Assembly: GCF_026151205.1 (NCBI RefSeq)
Contig: NC_087076.1
Span: forward strand, 22,314,828 to 22,378,827
Origin: Bolinopsis microptera
Lineage: Eukaryota > Ctenophora > Tentaculata > Lobata > Bolinopsidae
Direction of reading: 5' to 3'
DNA length: 64,000 nt
Shown piece after piece: positions 1 through 26,525 of this stretch; positions within the stretch are counted from its first letter, which is position 1; each line of letters begins with the position of its first letter. The position numbers were made by a program, and so were the translations under genes. The notes below the pieces were generated by a model that saw only the letters and a program-made list of their open reading frames with translations, made no database searches and was not told the DNA's origin.

Positions 1-1335
1 AATGCAGTTATGAATAAACATTGCCTCCTTAACTAAATAGATATTACATTGTAACTTTTCGTGATTATAAACCCGATAAATATGACATGTTATAATTATA
101 TTATCATCGATGATCGTAAGCCTTTAATAACGCAGCATGTGATTTAGACTTTAAGGATTCATAGAAACACTGCATGTAATATGATATGAGATCTGTTAGC
201 TGTATCTTAACTGAAAGACTGTACAGAGAGAATCAATCTTAGCATTTTTTAAGAGGGAAGTGTTGTACGCTGTTTAATATCCGTCCTGATTCGAGCATTT
301 CTTTAAGTCCAAATAACACATTTTAATATGATCGTAAATTATTGTAAAGACCTTGAAACTTACAGCCCATTTACTACGGAACCTCCCACGGATTCTGTAC
401 CCTTATTTTAAGCTGTTTAGATTTAAGTTCTTGATATTCCGAGCATTCCAAGTGGTTAGTTTTGAATGGTCTTGACTAGTATTTTGATTGAGCCAGTCGG
501 CTCATCTCCAGGTTTCATGATAAGGTGATAATTAACAAAGTTTTAGAATTATTTACAGGTTAATGATCCAAGCCTGCAGGAATTTAAATCAGACTTTCAC
601 GTGCGCTTATTTTAGAATTTTTAAAGTAATAAGATCGTGTGAAGAAATATGTTACTGTGGAGATTCGCACGGAGACAAGTTTATGCTGTTCGAGTTTTGT
701 GTATTTGCAACGTGATTTATAAGACGAGTTTTCCCTTTGAAAGATAAGGAGGTTATCCCTTTGAAAGAGAAGGACGTAAGAATGTTTTGCAATATTGTTT
801 TAGTAGCAACGAGATTTACGAAGACAATTATAACACTTTTAAGAACGAGATCAGAGAAATTGATTTGAATTTTGCACGGAATTCAGAGACATTGATAATG
901 ATATTGTTACGATTCAGACACGTGAATGACGTCATGAATGCGATAAGGAATTATTTATAAGGTCGTATTTTTATCCAATAAGTGGCTTTGGGCTCTTAAC
1001 TTTTAGGCTTCAGACCCTTAGGTCTTAGGGCTTGGTTATAGGTTCTTGTCTTTTGAGCTCTGGGTTCTTGTTTCTTGGGCCTTGACTCTTAAGTCCCAAT
1101 GTTTGACGTTTTTAAGTTTGTAAGTTCCAGTACTGAGGGTACAGAATCCTATACTGTGACTCATTTTGTGACAAGTAGTATTTATACTTTACTCCACTTC
1201 GCTTTACATTAGTTTACGAACTTGTCTCAATTGTCCCCCCCTCTATCTCGAAAATAAAGAAAAGCTAAAGACACCTCTGACCTCGCCTAAAACTCTCAAC
1301 TTTAACTCCTTCTACCAAATTACCCCCTAAGCGCA
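1..1335. other. Gene-less AT-rich stretch
   Basis: No ORF, RNA gene or element is recognisable here. Around 990-1110 there is low-complexity text built from short variants of 'cttaggctt/gggctctt'. The missing 5' exons of the membrane protein gene starting near 2960 could lie here, but I cannot identify them. Confidence 0.5.
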
Positions 1336-2694
1336 CAGCAGCTACCTTAATTAAAAGTCTATACTGTTTTTCAGCGTCCTCAGTATCAGCTACCTTAATT
1401 AAAAGTCTATACTGTTTTTCAGCGTCCTCAGTAGCAGCTACCTTAATTAAAAGTCTATACTGTTTTTCAGCGTCCTCAGTAGCAGCTACCTTAATTAAAA
1501 GTCTACACTGTTTTTCAGCGTCCTCAGTAGCAGCTACCTTAATTAAAAGTCTATACTGTTTTTCAGCGTCCTCAGTAGCAGCTACCTTAATTGAAAGTCT
1601 ATACTGTTTTTCAGCGTCCTCAGTAGCAGCTACCTTAATTGAAAGTCTATACTGTTTTTCAGCGTCCTTAGTAGCAGCTACCTTAATTGAAAGTCTATAC
1701 TGTTTTTCAGCGTCCTCAGTAGCAGCTACCTTGATTGAAAGTCTATACTGTTTTTCAGCGTCCTCAGCAGCAGCTACCATAATTAAAAGTCTATACTGTT
1801 TTTCAGCGTCCTCAGCAGCAGCTACCTTAATTAAAAGTCTATACTGTTTTTCAGCGTCCTCAGTAGCAGCTACCTTAATTAAAAGTCTATACTGTTTTTC
1901 AGCGTCCTCAGTAGCAGCTACCTTAATTAAAAGTCTATACTGTTTTTCAGCGTCCTCAGTAGCAGCTACCTTAATTGAAATACTATACTGTTTTTCAGCG
2001 TCCTCAGTAGCAGCTACCTTAATTAAGAGTCTATACTGTTTTTCAGCGTCCTCAGTAGCAGTTACCTTAATTAAAAGTCTATACTATTTTTCAGCGTCCT
2101 CAGTAGCAGATACCTTAATTAAAAGTCTATACTGTTTTTCAGCGTCCTCAGTAGCAGCTACCTTAATTAAAAGTCTACACTGTTTTTCAGCGTCCTCAGT
2201 AGCAGCTACCTTAATTAAAAGTCTACACTGTTTTTCAGCGTCCTCAGTAGCAGCTACTTTAATTAAAAGTCTATACTGTTTTTCAGCGTCCTCAGTAGCA
2301 GTTACCTTAATTAAAAGTCTATACTGTTTTTCAGCGTCCTCAGTAGCAGCTACCTTAATTAAAAGTCTATACTGTTTTTCAGCGTCCTCAGTAGCAGCTA
2401 CCTTAATTAAAAGTCTATACTGTTTTTCAGCGTCCTCAGTAGCAGCTACCTTAATTAAAAGTCTATACTTTTTTCAGCGTCCTCAGTAGCAGCTACCTTA
2501 ATTAAAAGTCTATACTGTTTTTCAGCGCCCTCAGTAGCAGCTACCTTAATTAAAAGTCTGTACTGTTTTTCAGCGTCCTCAGTAGCAGCTACCTTAATTA
2601 AAAGTCTATACTGTTTTTCAGCGTCCTCAGTAGCAGCTACCTTAATTAAAAGTCTATACCGTTTTCAGCGTCCTCAGTATAAGTAGCAGCTACC
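1336..2694. repeat. 48-bp minisatellite, about 28 copies, carrying a splice acceptor in each unit
   Basis: Near-identical 48-bp units run head to tail. Each contains a pyrimidine tract ending in ttttcag, followed by cgtcctcagtagcagctacc and then aattaaaagtctatactg. The same array resumes after an inserted foldback element (2936-2986), and the last unit supplies the acceptor and first 22 bases of the membrane protein exon at 2960. Because 48 is divisible by 3, both strands stay open, giving apparent 16-residue repeat peptides (SSVAATLIKSLYCFSA on +; VAATEDAEKQYRLLIK on -). I treat these as by-products, not genes. Units differ by scattered point changes. The unit near 2675 has a small insertion. 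Confidence 0.95.
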
Positions 2695-2698
2695 TTAA

Positions 2699-2931
2699 CC
2701 CATTAGGGACGATAGGGTCGTTTTTATGACCCACTTTTTCTAGACGAAAAACCAAATTACTAAACGCTATAACGAATCTATAGCATATATGCTCAAAATT
2801 TATTGGGCTACATATAATGAAGCCCGATAAATTTTGTGTATATATGCTATAGATTCGTTATAGCGTTTAGTAATTTGGTTTTTCGTCTAGAAAAGGTGGG
2901 TCATAAAAACGACCCTATCGTCCCTAATGGG
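2699..2931. mobile_element. Foldback MITE with TTAA target site (piggyBac-like)
   Basis: A 233-bp element has long inverted arms of roughly 100 bp each, starting CCCATTAGGGACGATAGGG and ending in the reverse complement. It is flanked by TTAA on both sides (2695-2698 and 2932-2935), and that tetranucleotide occurs in every 48-bp unit of the surrounding array (accTTAATT). TTAA duplication and a terminal CCC are typical of piggyBac-superfamily elements. There is no coding capacity, so it is non-autonomous. Confidence 0.85.
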
Positions 2932-2959
2932 TTAATTAAAAGTCTATACTGTTTTTCAG

Positions 2960-4257
2960 CGTCCTCAGTAGCAGCTACCTTGGTCACATTCTCTGGACAC
3001 TACGATTACGTGCTCTTAGGCTTCTCAGTACTCTCAGTGTCAAGGGTCTTCCTTGGTGGGGGTTACAACTCACTTGTTGTAATTATCCTAGGTAAGTAGT
3101 TTTAACATGTAACTCTATTTAACATAATCTATTTAACATACTCTATTTAACATACTCTATTACCACTTTTCAAAAGTTCACAAACTACGAAACTGATAGG
3201 ATGCAAATTGACAAGTTTAACATTTTCCATAAAGTTTCTTATTTCAGGAGCCCTCTCCGGATTAGGACTGGGAGGATCGTTCGTAACTACATCCCTCTAC
3301 CTAATAACTCTCTCGGACAACAAGAAAACGGCCCGTAACTTCAGCTTCTTTGCAGCGTGCTGTGGAGCGTCCTACCTTGTCTACGCAGGGATGCTGGGTA
3401 TAACCAACCCCTGCACTGAGGGGGCCTGTAGAACGGGCAGTTTCGTAGCCTCGCTCAGCGGACTGCTCATCATGGTGCTGTTCATTGTGAGAAACAAAGC
3501 CATCAAGTCTGGAACAGTGGAGGAGAGAAGCATGCTGTTCAGTAAGGACAGTTTAGACTTTATAAACGGGACACACCGCTACAGACAGCATATTAACAAG
3601 TGGGCAGTACTGGAGGTGCTTATAGCGGTCATGTTTTACACCTACTCGGTAGAGCTACTCTCCATGTTATTCTCCCACTGTGTACTGATAACTGGGAGTT
3701 ACAGATACCACGCTGAGGCTCTCATACCTTACGGGATAGGCTTCATGTTGGCTTCCCTGCAGTGGTCCTACTACTACAAGCACTGGACATCACCCATCAG
3801 AACTGTCATCTCCACAGTGCTCCTAGTCACAGGACTCATCATATCTCTCCTCATATTCCGACACGACGCTTGCTCCACCCCCCAGCTGTTGGAGTCCTGG
3901 TACATGGTACCCGTCATAGCCCTGCTGACTGGCCAGAGTGTGGGCTCTGTCACGTGCGAGACCTACACTGTCATGAACATTGCCTGGTCCACCAGGGCCA
4001 AGTTTAGTGTGTTGGTGGTCATTGAAACGGTGTGGGCGCTGGGCTTCTTCTTGCTGTTCAGAAACATTACTGTCACTATACATATTAGTGTGCTCTCTGT
4101 TCTGGGCATTTTTTATTGTTTTAGTATGATGAGTTTTCAGAAGAGAGCTAAGAAGTTCTATCAGAGAATGGACAGTTATTTGACTAAGAATGTTAGTTCT
4201 TGTTCCAGTAAGACGTCCACTTCCAAATATGGGTCTAATATGACTTACTTACTTTAG
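2960..4257 (+). CDS. UNC-93/MFSD11-like multipass membrane protein, tandem copy 1 (two 3' exons)
   Basis: Two exons are visible: 2960-3091 (acceptor ttttcag, donor gtaagt) and 3248-4257 (acceptor ttatttcag, stop TAG). They join in phase 1. The joined product reads about 380 residues with roughly ten hydrophobic segments. The segment GALSGLGLGGSFVTT, followed by YLITLSDNKKTARNFSFF, resembles the UNC-93/MFSD11 motif around transmembrane helices 4-5, where a G-rich helix is followed by YLT and then a polar loop before 'FW'. Known members are MFS-fold integral membrane proteins, some of them channel or receptor trafficking regulators. Exon 2960 begins in phase 1, so at least one upstream exon with the start and first helices is missing from view. 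The 48-bp array ends at this exon's acceptor. Copy 1 differs from copies 2 and 3 by single residues (for example TTSLYL versus TTALYL). The family call is moderate; that it is coding is strong, because three copies keep the frame. Confidence 0.65.
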
Positions 4258-4400
4258 ATACTTGTAACCTGTGGGAATTATTTTTTTTCTATTTTTAAGA
4301 ATTTTAAAGAATTAATGCTTATGATTATGTTCAGAACTTTTTACATTAAATTTTTTCAGAATTTCAATAATTTTTATAAACTGCCGTTTGATTTAGGAAC

Positions 4401-4426
4401 AATAAACACACATAACTTGAAATAAA
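4401..4426 (+). promoter_or_regulatory. Polyadenylation signals of membrane protein copy 1
   Basis: Two AATAAA hexamers (4401-4406, 4421-4426) lie about 150 bases after the stop. The same pair follows copy 2 (6022-6027, 6042-6047), and the first also follows copy 3 (7939-7944). Conservation across copies supports use as 3' processing signals. Confidence 0.6.
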
Positions 4427-4863
4427 AAGTTCAGTAGAGCTATTATAGTACACACTATTCCGGAACAAGTATGAGTAATATTGGCCCGCAAACACCTCTC
4501 AGTACGCACTGACTAACTCTTCCTTTAGACCAACCTTTTCCGTATTTCGCCGTTAATATACTTTTTACCTTATGATTGGGTCGTAATTCAAAAGATAATT
4601 TGTCAAGAAGTCTGGCTCACAAGATCACTTAACGTCACTTAAAGCTCAATTATAGCGACCTTGTCTAGCGACTGGACGGCAACAGGTGGATATGATCCGG
4701 TACAAGAAATATCCTTGTGTTTGGCTTGTACTAGTTCTAGTTGGGTATTTAACATACTCTATTTAACATAATCTATTACCACTTTTCAAAAGTTCACAAA
4801 CTACGAAACTGATAGGATGCAAATTGACAAGTTAAACATTTTCCATAAAGTTTCTCATTTCAG

Positions 4864-5873
4864 GAGCCCTCTCCGGATTAGGACTGGGAGGATCGTTCGT
4901 GACTACAGCCCTCTACCTAATAACTCTCTCGGACAACAAGAAAACGGCCCGTAACTTCAGCTTCTTTGCAGCGTGCTGTGGAGCGTCCTACCTTGTTTAC
5001 GCGGGGATGCTGGGTATCACCAACCCCTGCACTGAGGGGGCCTGTAGAACGGGCAGTTTCGTAGCCTCGCTCAGCGGACTGCTCATCATGGTGCTGTTCA
5101 TTGTGAGAAACAAAGCCCTTAAGTCTGGAACAGTGGAGGAGAGAAGCATGTTGTTCAGTAAGGACAGTTTAGACTTTATAAACGGGACACACCGCTACAG
5201 ACAGCATATAAACAAGTGGGCAGTACTGGAGGTGCTTATAGCGGTCATGTTTTACACCTACTCTGTAGAGCTACTGTCCATGTTATTCTCCCACTGTGTA
5301 CTGATAACTGGGAGTTACAGATACCACGCTGAGGCTCTCATACCTTACGGGATAGGCTTCATGTTGGCTTCCCTGCAGTGGTCCTACTACTACAAGCACT
5401 GGACATCACCTATCAGAACAGTCATCTCCACAGTGCTCCTAGTCACAGGACTCATCATATCTCTCCTCATATTCCGACACGACGCTTGCTCCACCCCACA
5501 GTTGTTGGAGTCCTGGTACATGGTACCCGTCATAGCCCTGCTGACTGGCCAGAGTGTGGGCTCTGTCACGTGCGAGACCTACACTGTCATGAACATTGCC
5601 TGGTCCACCAGGGCCAAGTTTAGTGTGTTGGTGGTCATTGAAACGGTGTGGGCGCTGGGCTTCTTCTTGCTGTTCAGAAACATTACTGTCACTATACATA
5701 TTAGTGTGCTCTCTGTTCTGGGCATTTTTTATTGTTTTAGTATGATGAGTTTTCAGAAGAGAGCTAAGAAGTTCTATCAGAGAATGGACAGTTATTTGAC
5801 TAAGAATGTTAGTTCTTGTTCCAGTAAGACGTCCACTTCCAAATATGGGTCCAATATGACTTACTTACTTTAG
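4864..5873 (+). pseudogene. UNC-93/MFSD11-like membrane protein, tandem copy 2, lacking the upstream exon
   Basis: Only the large 3' exon is present (acceptor ctcatttcag at 4854-4863, stop at 5871-5873). It encodes the same sequence as copy 3 over this exon. The preceding exon and all 48-bp units are deleted: the sequence passes directly from the shared upstream segment (ending ttgtactagttcta near 4740) to the intron text with tttaacatactc. Without that exon the copy lacks the LLGFSVLSVSRVFLGGG helix. It is therefore likely a truncated copy, unless it is spliced onto copy 1 as an alternative terminal exon. Confidence 0.7.
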
Positions 5874-6360
5874 ATACTTGTAACCTGTGGGAACTATTTT
5901 TTTTCTATTTTTAAGAATTTTAAAGAATTAATGCTTATGATTAAAATATGTTCAGAACTTTATACATTAAATTTTTTCAGAATTTCAATAATTTTTATAA
6001 ACTGCCGTTTGATTTAGGAACAATAAACACACATAACTTGAAATAAAAAGTTCAGTAGAGCTATTATAGTACACAGTATTCCGGAACAAGTATGAGTAAT
6101 ATTGGCCCGCAAACACTTCTCAGTACGCACTGACTGACTCCTCTTGTAGACCAACCTTTTCCGTATTTCGCCGTTAATACACTTTTTACTTATCATGGTC
6201 GGGTCGTAATTCAAAAGATAATTTGACAAGAAGTCTGGCTCACAAGATCACTTAACGTCACTTAGCGCTTAATTATAGCGACCTTGTCTAGCGACTGGAC
6301 GGCAACAGGTGGATATGATCCGGTACAAGAAATATCCTTGTGTTTGGCTTGTACTAGCTC

Positions 6361-6486
6361 TTTTTCAGCGTCCTCAGTAGCAGCTACCTTAATTAAAAGT
6401 CTATACTGGTTTTCAGCGTCCTCAGTAGCAGCTACCTTAATTAAAAGTCTATACTGTTTTTCAGCGTCCTCAGTAGCAGCTACCTT
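6361..6486. repeat. Short version of the 48-bp minisatellite at membrane protein copy 3
   Basis: About 2.6 units give three tttcag acceptors in a row (ending near 6368, 6416 and 6464). This compares with about 29 at copy 1 and none at copy 2, so repeat number differs sharply between otherwise near-identical paralogous segments. Confidence 0.9.
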
Positions 6487-7793
6487 GGTCACATTCTCTG
6501 GACACTACGATTACGTGCTCTTAGGCTTCTCTGTGCTGTCAGTGTCAAGGGTCTTCCTTGGTGGGGGTTACAACTCACTTGTTGTAATTATCCTAGGTAA
6601 GTAGTTTTAACATGTAACTCTATTTAACATGTTACTCTATTTAACATACTCTATTTAACATACTCTATTTAACATACTCTATTTAACATACTCTATTACC
6701 ACTTTTCAAAAGTTCACAAACTACGAAACTGATAGGATGCAAATTGACAAGTTTAACATTTTCCATAAAGTTTCTTATTTCAGGAGCACTCTCCGGATTA
6801 GGACTGGGAGGATCGTTCGTAACTACAGCCCTCTACCTAATAACTCTCTCGGACAACAAGAAAACAGCCCGTAACTTCAGCTTCTTTGCAGCGTGCTGTG
6901 GAGCGTCCTACCTTGTCTACGCGGGGATGCTGGGTATCACCAACCCCTGCACTGAGGGGGCCTGTAGAACGGGCAGCTTCGTAGCCTCGCTCAGCGGACT
7001 GCTCATCATGGTGCTGTTCATTGTGAGAAACAAAGCCCTCAAGTCTGGAACAGTGGAGGAGAGAAGCATGTTGTTCAGTAAGGACAGTTTAGACTTTATA
7101 AACGGGACACACCGCTACAGACAGCATATAAACAAGTGGGCAGTACTGGAGGTGCTTATAGCGGTCATGTTTTACACCTACTCTGTAGAGCTACTGTCCA
7201 TGTTATTCTCCCACTGTGTACTGATAACTGGGAGTTACAGATACCACGCTGAGGCTCTCATACCTTACGGGATAGGCTTCATGTTGGCTTCCCTGCAGTG
7301 GTCCTACTACTACAAGCACTGGACATCACCTATCAGAACAGTCATCTCCACAGTGCTCCTAGTCACAGGACTCATCATATCTCTCCTCATATTCCGACAC
7401 GACGCTTGCTCCACCCCACAGTTGTTGGAGTCCTGGTACATGGTACCCGTCATAGCCCTGCTGACTGGCCAGAGTGTGGGCTCTGTCACGTGCGAGACCT
7501 ACACTGTCATGAACATTGCCTGGTCCACCAGGGCCAAGTTTAGTGTGTTGGTGGTCATTGAAACGGTGTGGGCGCTGGGCTTCTTCTTGCTGTTCAGAAA
7601 CATTACTGTCACTATACATATTAGTGTGCTCTCTGTTCTGGGCATTTTTTATTGTTTTAGTATGATGAGTTTTCAGAAGAGAGCTAAGAAGTTCTATCAG
7701 AGAATGGACAGTTATTTGACTAAGAATGTTAGTTCTTGTTCCAGTAAGACGTCCACTTCCAAATATGGGTCTAATATGACTTACTTACTTTAG
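6465..7793 (+). CDS. UNC-93/MFSD11-like membrane protein, tandem copy 3 (two 3' exons)
   Basis: Exon 6465-6596 (132 bases, the same length as in copy 1) and exon 6784-7793 (1010 bases) join in phase 1. The product matches copy 1 apart from a few residues. Signature segments are LGGGYNSLVVIILG, SDNKKTARNFSFF, a loop with CTEGACRTG, and a C-terminal cytosolic tail rich in S and K. The intron carries extra copies of a tttaacatactcta motif. As with copy 1, the 5' exon with the initiator is not seen, so copies 1 and 3 may share distant 5' exons or each be 5' incomplete. Nearly identical third positions mean the duplication is recent or homogenised. Confidence 0.65.
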
Positions 7794-8192
7794 ATATTTC
7801 TAATCTGTGGGAACTTTCTTTTTTTTTCATTTTTAAGAATTTTAAAGAATTAATGCTTATGATTATGTTCAGAACTTTTTACATTAAATGTTTTCAGAAT
7901 TTCACTAACTTTTATAAACTGCTGTTTGATTAAGGAACAATAAACACACATAACTTGAAATAAAAAGTTCAGTAGAGCTATACAAATAATAAAAATAAAT
8001 AAATTATTGCACTGATCTCGAGTATTCCGGAACAAGTGTGAGTAATATTGGCCCGCAAACACTTCTCAGTACGCACTGACTCTTCTTGTAGACCCACCTC
8101 TTGATACTGTTCTGATTATAAACTTTGTACAGATTAAAAAGTGGTCCAGAGCCCTTTTTCTGTTTCTGCTCTGGAAGATTTTAGTATCTTAT
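7794..8192. other. Spacer between the membrane protein array and the RUVBL1 3' end
   Basis: This holds the 3' untranslated text of copy 3 and a partial copy of the inter-gene spacer (gtattccggaacaagtgtgag, as at 4460 and 6080). It is also the convergent 3' flank of RUVBL1 on the other strand. No other gene was seen. Confidence 0.5.
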
Positions 8193-23588
<15,396 letters not shown>

Positions 23589-25395
23589 ATATTAGTTCCT
23601 CAGCTGGGAAACCTCGCCAACGAAGAGCTGATACAGGTGCAAAAAACTTTTTTTTTCTGAAGCGAGTAACTATGATATTGATTTTGACTACAGTAATGAT
23701 TCTGTAAACGACATTGAGTTCAGTACCAGCAGAATCCGAAAAATTCTAAAAGACGTCAATGTTAATAAAGCTGCTGGTCCAGATGGTATCCATGGCAAAA
23801 AGAACTGTAGAGATAGTATTGCATATCCACTCTCGAGCCTTTTTAAAATTTCATATAACATAGGTCAGATACCATCTGAGTGGAAATTGGCTAACGTAGT
23901 ACCTGTGCATAAGAAAGGCCCCAAAACTCTAGTTGAAAATTATCGGCCAATCTCTCTCACCAGCCTTGTAATGAAAATTTTTGAGAAAATTGTGAGAGAT
24001 GAACTGTTGGCAAAATGCCAGCATAAAATACATGACAACCAACATGGTTTTCTTCCTCAGAGGTCTTGTACTACACAAATGGTCGGGTATATAGACTGTC
24101 TCTCACTGTCTATCAACGATAATGTCAGAACTGATGTGGTATACTTTGACTTTGCCAAGGCCTTTGACTCAGTTAACCATGATGTCATCCTAAAGAAATT
24201 AAAATCGGAATTTGAAATTAATGGTACACTGTTGAAGTTCATTATGAACTATCTCAAAGACTGTAAACAGTGTGCTATAATTGGGGGATCCCACTCAGAA
24301 CTTAAGAATGTTGAATCAGGGGTTCCCAAAGGCTCCATTTTAGGACCTCTGTTCTTTGTACTCTTTATTAACGACATGTCAGAATGCGTAAGTGAAGGTA
24401 CAAAGATAGCCCTATACGCTGATGACACCAAAATATGGCGTAAAATCACGGGCTGGAGAGACCATGAGATCCTACAAGCAGACATAGACGCCCTGCATTG
24501 CTGGGCAGTAAGAAACAAAATGAAGTTTCACCCAAATAAATGCAAGGTGCTCTCTATGTCTAGCAAAATGAGCGAAAAGGGAATTTTGAGTTTTTTCCCC
24601 TTCCAGCTATTTGTCTACACCCCAGCTCAAGATTTATGCGAGATTGCGAGCCAGACTCATCGCACAAAATTTGTAAATAAATGAGGAAACAGAAAAAGTT
24701 TAACTTAAAAGTTGAGGTAATTAGGAACTTAACATGTATTTTATACTCTTAACGTGTATTTTATCACTTGTTTATAGCGTGAAAACTTCGACGTAACGCG
24801 CGCGAGATTTTTGCCAGATTTTTGCGAGTTTCGTTTAAATCTCATAGCTAGGCTCACGATATCGTGAGATTCTCCGCGAGATTTCGGCACCCTCTTTCAG
24901 CACTACATATTCGGTCGCGCGCTTGCATTTTCATCGCTTTTCAGCGTGTTTATTCACTGTACTGTCTAAGTCTTAAAGGATACCATGGTTACCATTAAAG
25001 GAGGTACTATTCCTGGCTACAGTCTACTCAATCTTTCTCAGAATATACTTGATACTGCCATAGGCATAGTGAATTAAAAGTTTGAAAAAGGGTCCCTTCA
25101 ACTGGAGAACTGACTTATTAATCCTAGCAGGTAATTAACTCTGGATCCTCATCACATTGATTCCATTCTAAATTCTAGCCATAAACAAAACAAACATTAC
25201 CAGATAACTCCGTTTACAATAATTTGACATGTTCCAGTGTGAACGAGGCCTTCCCCGGACAAATCCTTAAATGCCAGTCTTCTCTTGATCTTAGTTCTCT
25301 AGATGAAGTACGAACAGTATAATCTATCGGATAACGTATATAACAAGGTGCTCTGATGATAATTTTAGTAAAATAATTAATAATTGCCAAAAGAA

Positions 25396-25470
25396 TGACC
25401 GCTGACGAGACTCGAACCCGAGTCAACTGCTTGGCGAGCGCGCCCTAAACCATCGGGCCACGTGAGGCTC
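25396..25470 (-). pseudogene. tRNA-derived sequence (SINE head or tRNA pseudogene)
   Basis: On the minus strand there is a good A box TGGCCCGATGG (complement of 25450-25460) and, about 30 bases on, a B box GGTTCGAGTCT (complement of 25408-25418) inside a near-complete T-arm (gactcGGGTTCGAGTCtcg). The anticodon arm is not convincing and I could not assign an anticodon. It is therefore read as a tRNA-derived relic within the hAT-like insert, not a working tRNA gene. Confidence 0.65.
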
Positions 25471-25636
25471 ACCATAATTACAATATGTAACATAATATAA
25501 TTCATAAAAATACGCACGTAAATTTTTCGTTATTTATGGATCCAATAACAGTGACATACTTTTCGCTTACAAAGGGACTCGCGAAATCTTTTTAAATAGA
25601 AAATAATTAGTGGGGCAAGAAATCTTGCAGGCTGGA

Positions 25637-25670
25637 GGGGGGGGGGGGGGGGGGGGGGGGGTGGGGGGGG
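25637..25670. repeat. Poly-G run (25 G, T, 8 G)
   Basis: A homopolymer of 25 G at 25637-25661, then T and 8 more G. Such runs are prone to length error in sequencing. Confidence 0.9.
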
Positions 25671-26525
25671 AGTACATTTCGCCACTGCACGTGACACGTG
25701 AAAATCGCACTTCTAGTGTCAAAATCCAGTCTCATCGCACTTTTTTTAGAATCTTGATAGGGGGTCTACACCCTAGATGGAATGGCACTAGATTTCGTCC
25801 AAAGCGAGAAAGACCTCGGGGTCTTTGTTAGAGCAGACCTTAAGTGGGAGGAGAACATAGTCGCCCTCTGTACGAAAGCTAGTTCACCTCTAGGTCTAAT
25901 GAAAAGAACTCTACGGTTTATTAAGGACCGTAAACAAAAAAGGGCATTCTATCTAGCGCTGGTTAGAAGCCTTTTCGGAAATTGCAGTGTTGTCTGGAGA
26001 CCAACAAGTGTAGTTCTTAATAACAAAGTTGAAAACATTCAGCGCAGAGCAGTTAAGTGGATCCTTGGCGAACAGGATCATCACTATAATGACATAGAAT
26101 ATTTGGCTCGGTTAAGAGAGCTAGACATGTTGCCAATTGAGCTGAAGTTTGAATACACAGACCTACTATTATTCCACCAGATATACCATGGCCAATCTGT
26201 ACTGAAGCTCCCATCCTATTTAACCCCGATAACAACCAGTGAACAGGGTAGATTGCGTTCAAATATAAGGCAACCCTCAAGATATAATGAAGCTGATACA
26301 TCTCAAATGCCTGATATCAACCAGAGGCGACAAAACAGACACGACAACTTCTCCCTGAAATGTACTGTGGAAGCAAAGGCACACCCCTTTAAGAGAAGCT
26401 TCTACTTCAGAACACACAGTGTCAGGAATGATCTACCGACTGACCTTAAAGAGATAAGTGATGCCGGAACTTTCAAGGCGAACCTGGCAAAAAACTTCTG
26501 GGACAAAATGACAGACCCTGACTAA

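Larger units (their letters stand above)
24621..25763. mobile_element. hAT-like non-autonomous element, 1143 bp, inside the LINE
   Basis: It is flanked by the perfect 8-bp duplication GTCTACAC (24613-24620 and 25764-25771), which fits the hAT consensus nTnnnnAn. Ends are CCCAGCTCAAGATT and the inverse of CCCCTATCAAGATT, 11 of 14 positions matching. Near both ends the string ccag(a/t)ctcatcgcac recurs. It contains no transposase ORF, but does contain a tRNA-derived segment and a long G run (25637-25661). Confidence 0.8.
23600..26525 (+). mobile_element. 5'-truncated non-LTR retrotransposon (CR1/L2-like), split by a DNA element
   Basis: The reverse transcriptase frame is open from about 23649 to 24622 and resumes in the same frame at 25764-26525. 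Recognisable blocks in order: NKAAGPDGIHGK, IPSEWKLANVVPVHKKG, NYRPISLTSLVMKIFEK, QHGFLPQRSC, DFAKAFDSVNHD, GVPKGSILGPLFFVLFIND, the catalytic YADD, then (second part) SEKDLGVFVRADLKW and a C-terminal region ending TFKANLAKNFWDK. This order is standard for CR1/Jockey-group LINEs. There is no endonuclease domain, so the copy is 5' truncated. Removing the inserted element (24621-25763 plus one target copy) restores an uninterrupted frame, so the insertion was recent. Confidence 0.9.

Noticed and set aside
1265-2489. Long ORFs with 16-residue repeats on both strands of the 48-bp array
   Set aside because: The period is a multiple of 3 with no stop, so open frames are automatic. There is no ATG-led independent gene structure.
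1336-2694. CRISPR-like array
   Set aside because: Units are contiguous 48-bp repeats without unique spacers, in animal DNA with introns.
3762-4083. Small ORFs antisense or out of frame within the membrane protein exons (also 5378-5699, 7298-7619)
   Set aside because: They are exact shadows of the coding exon, duplicated with it, with no family pattern.
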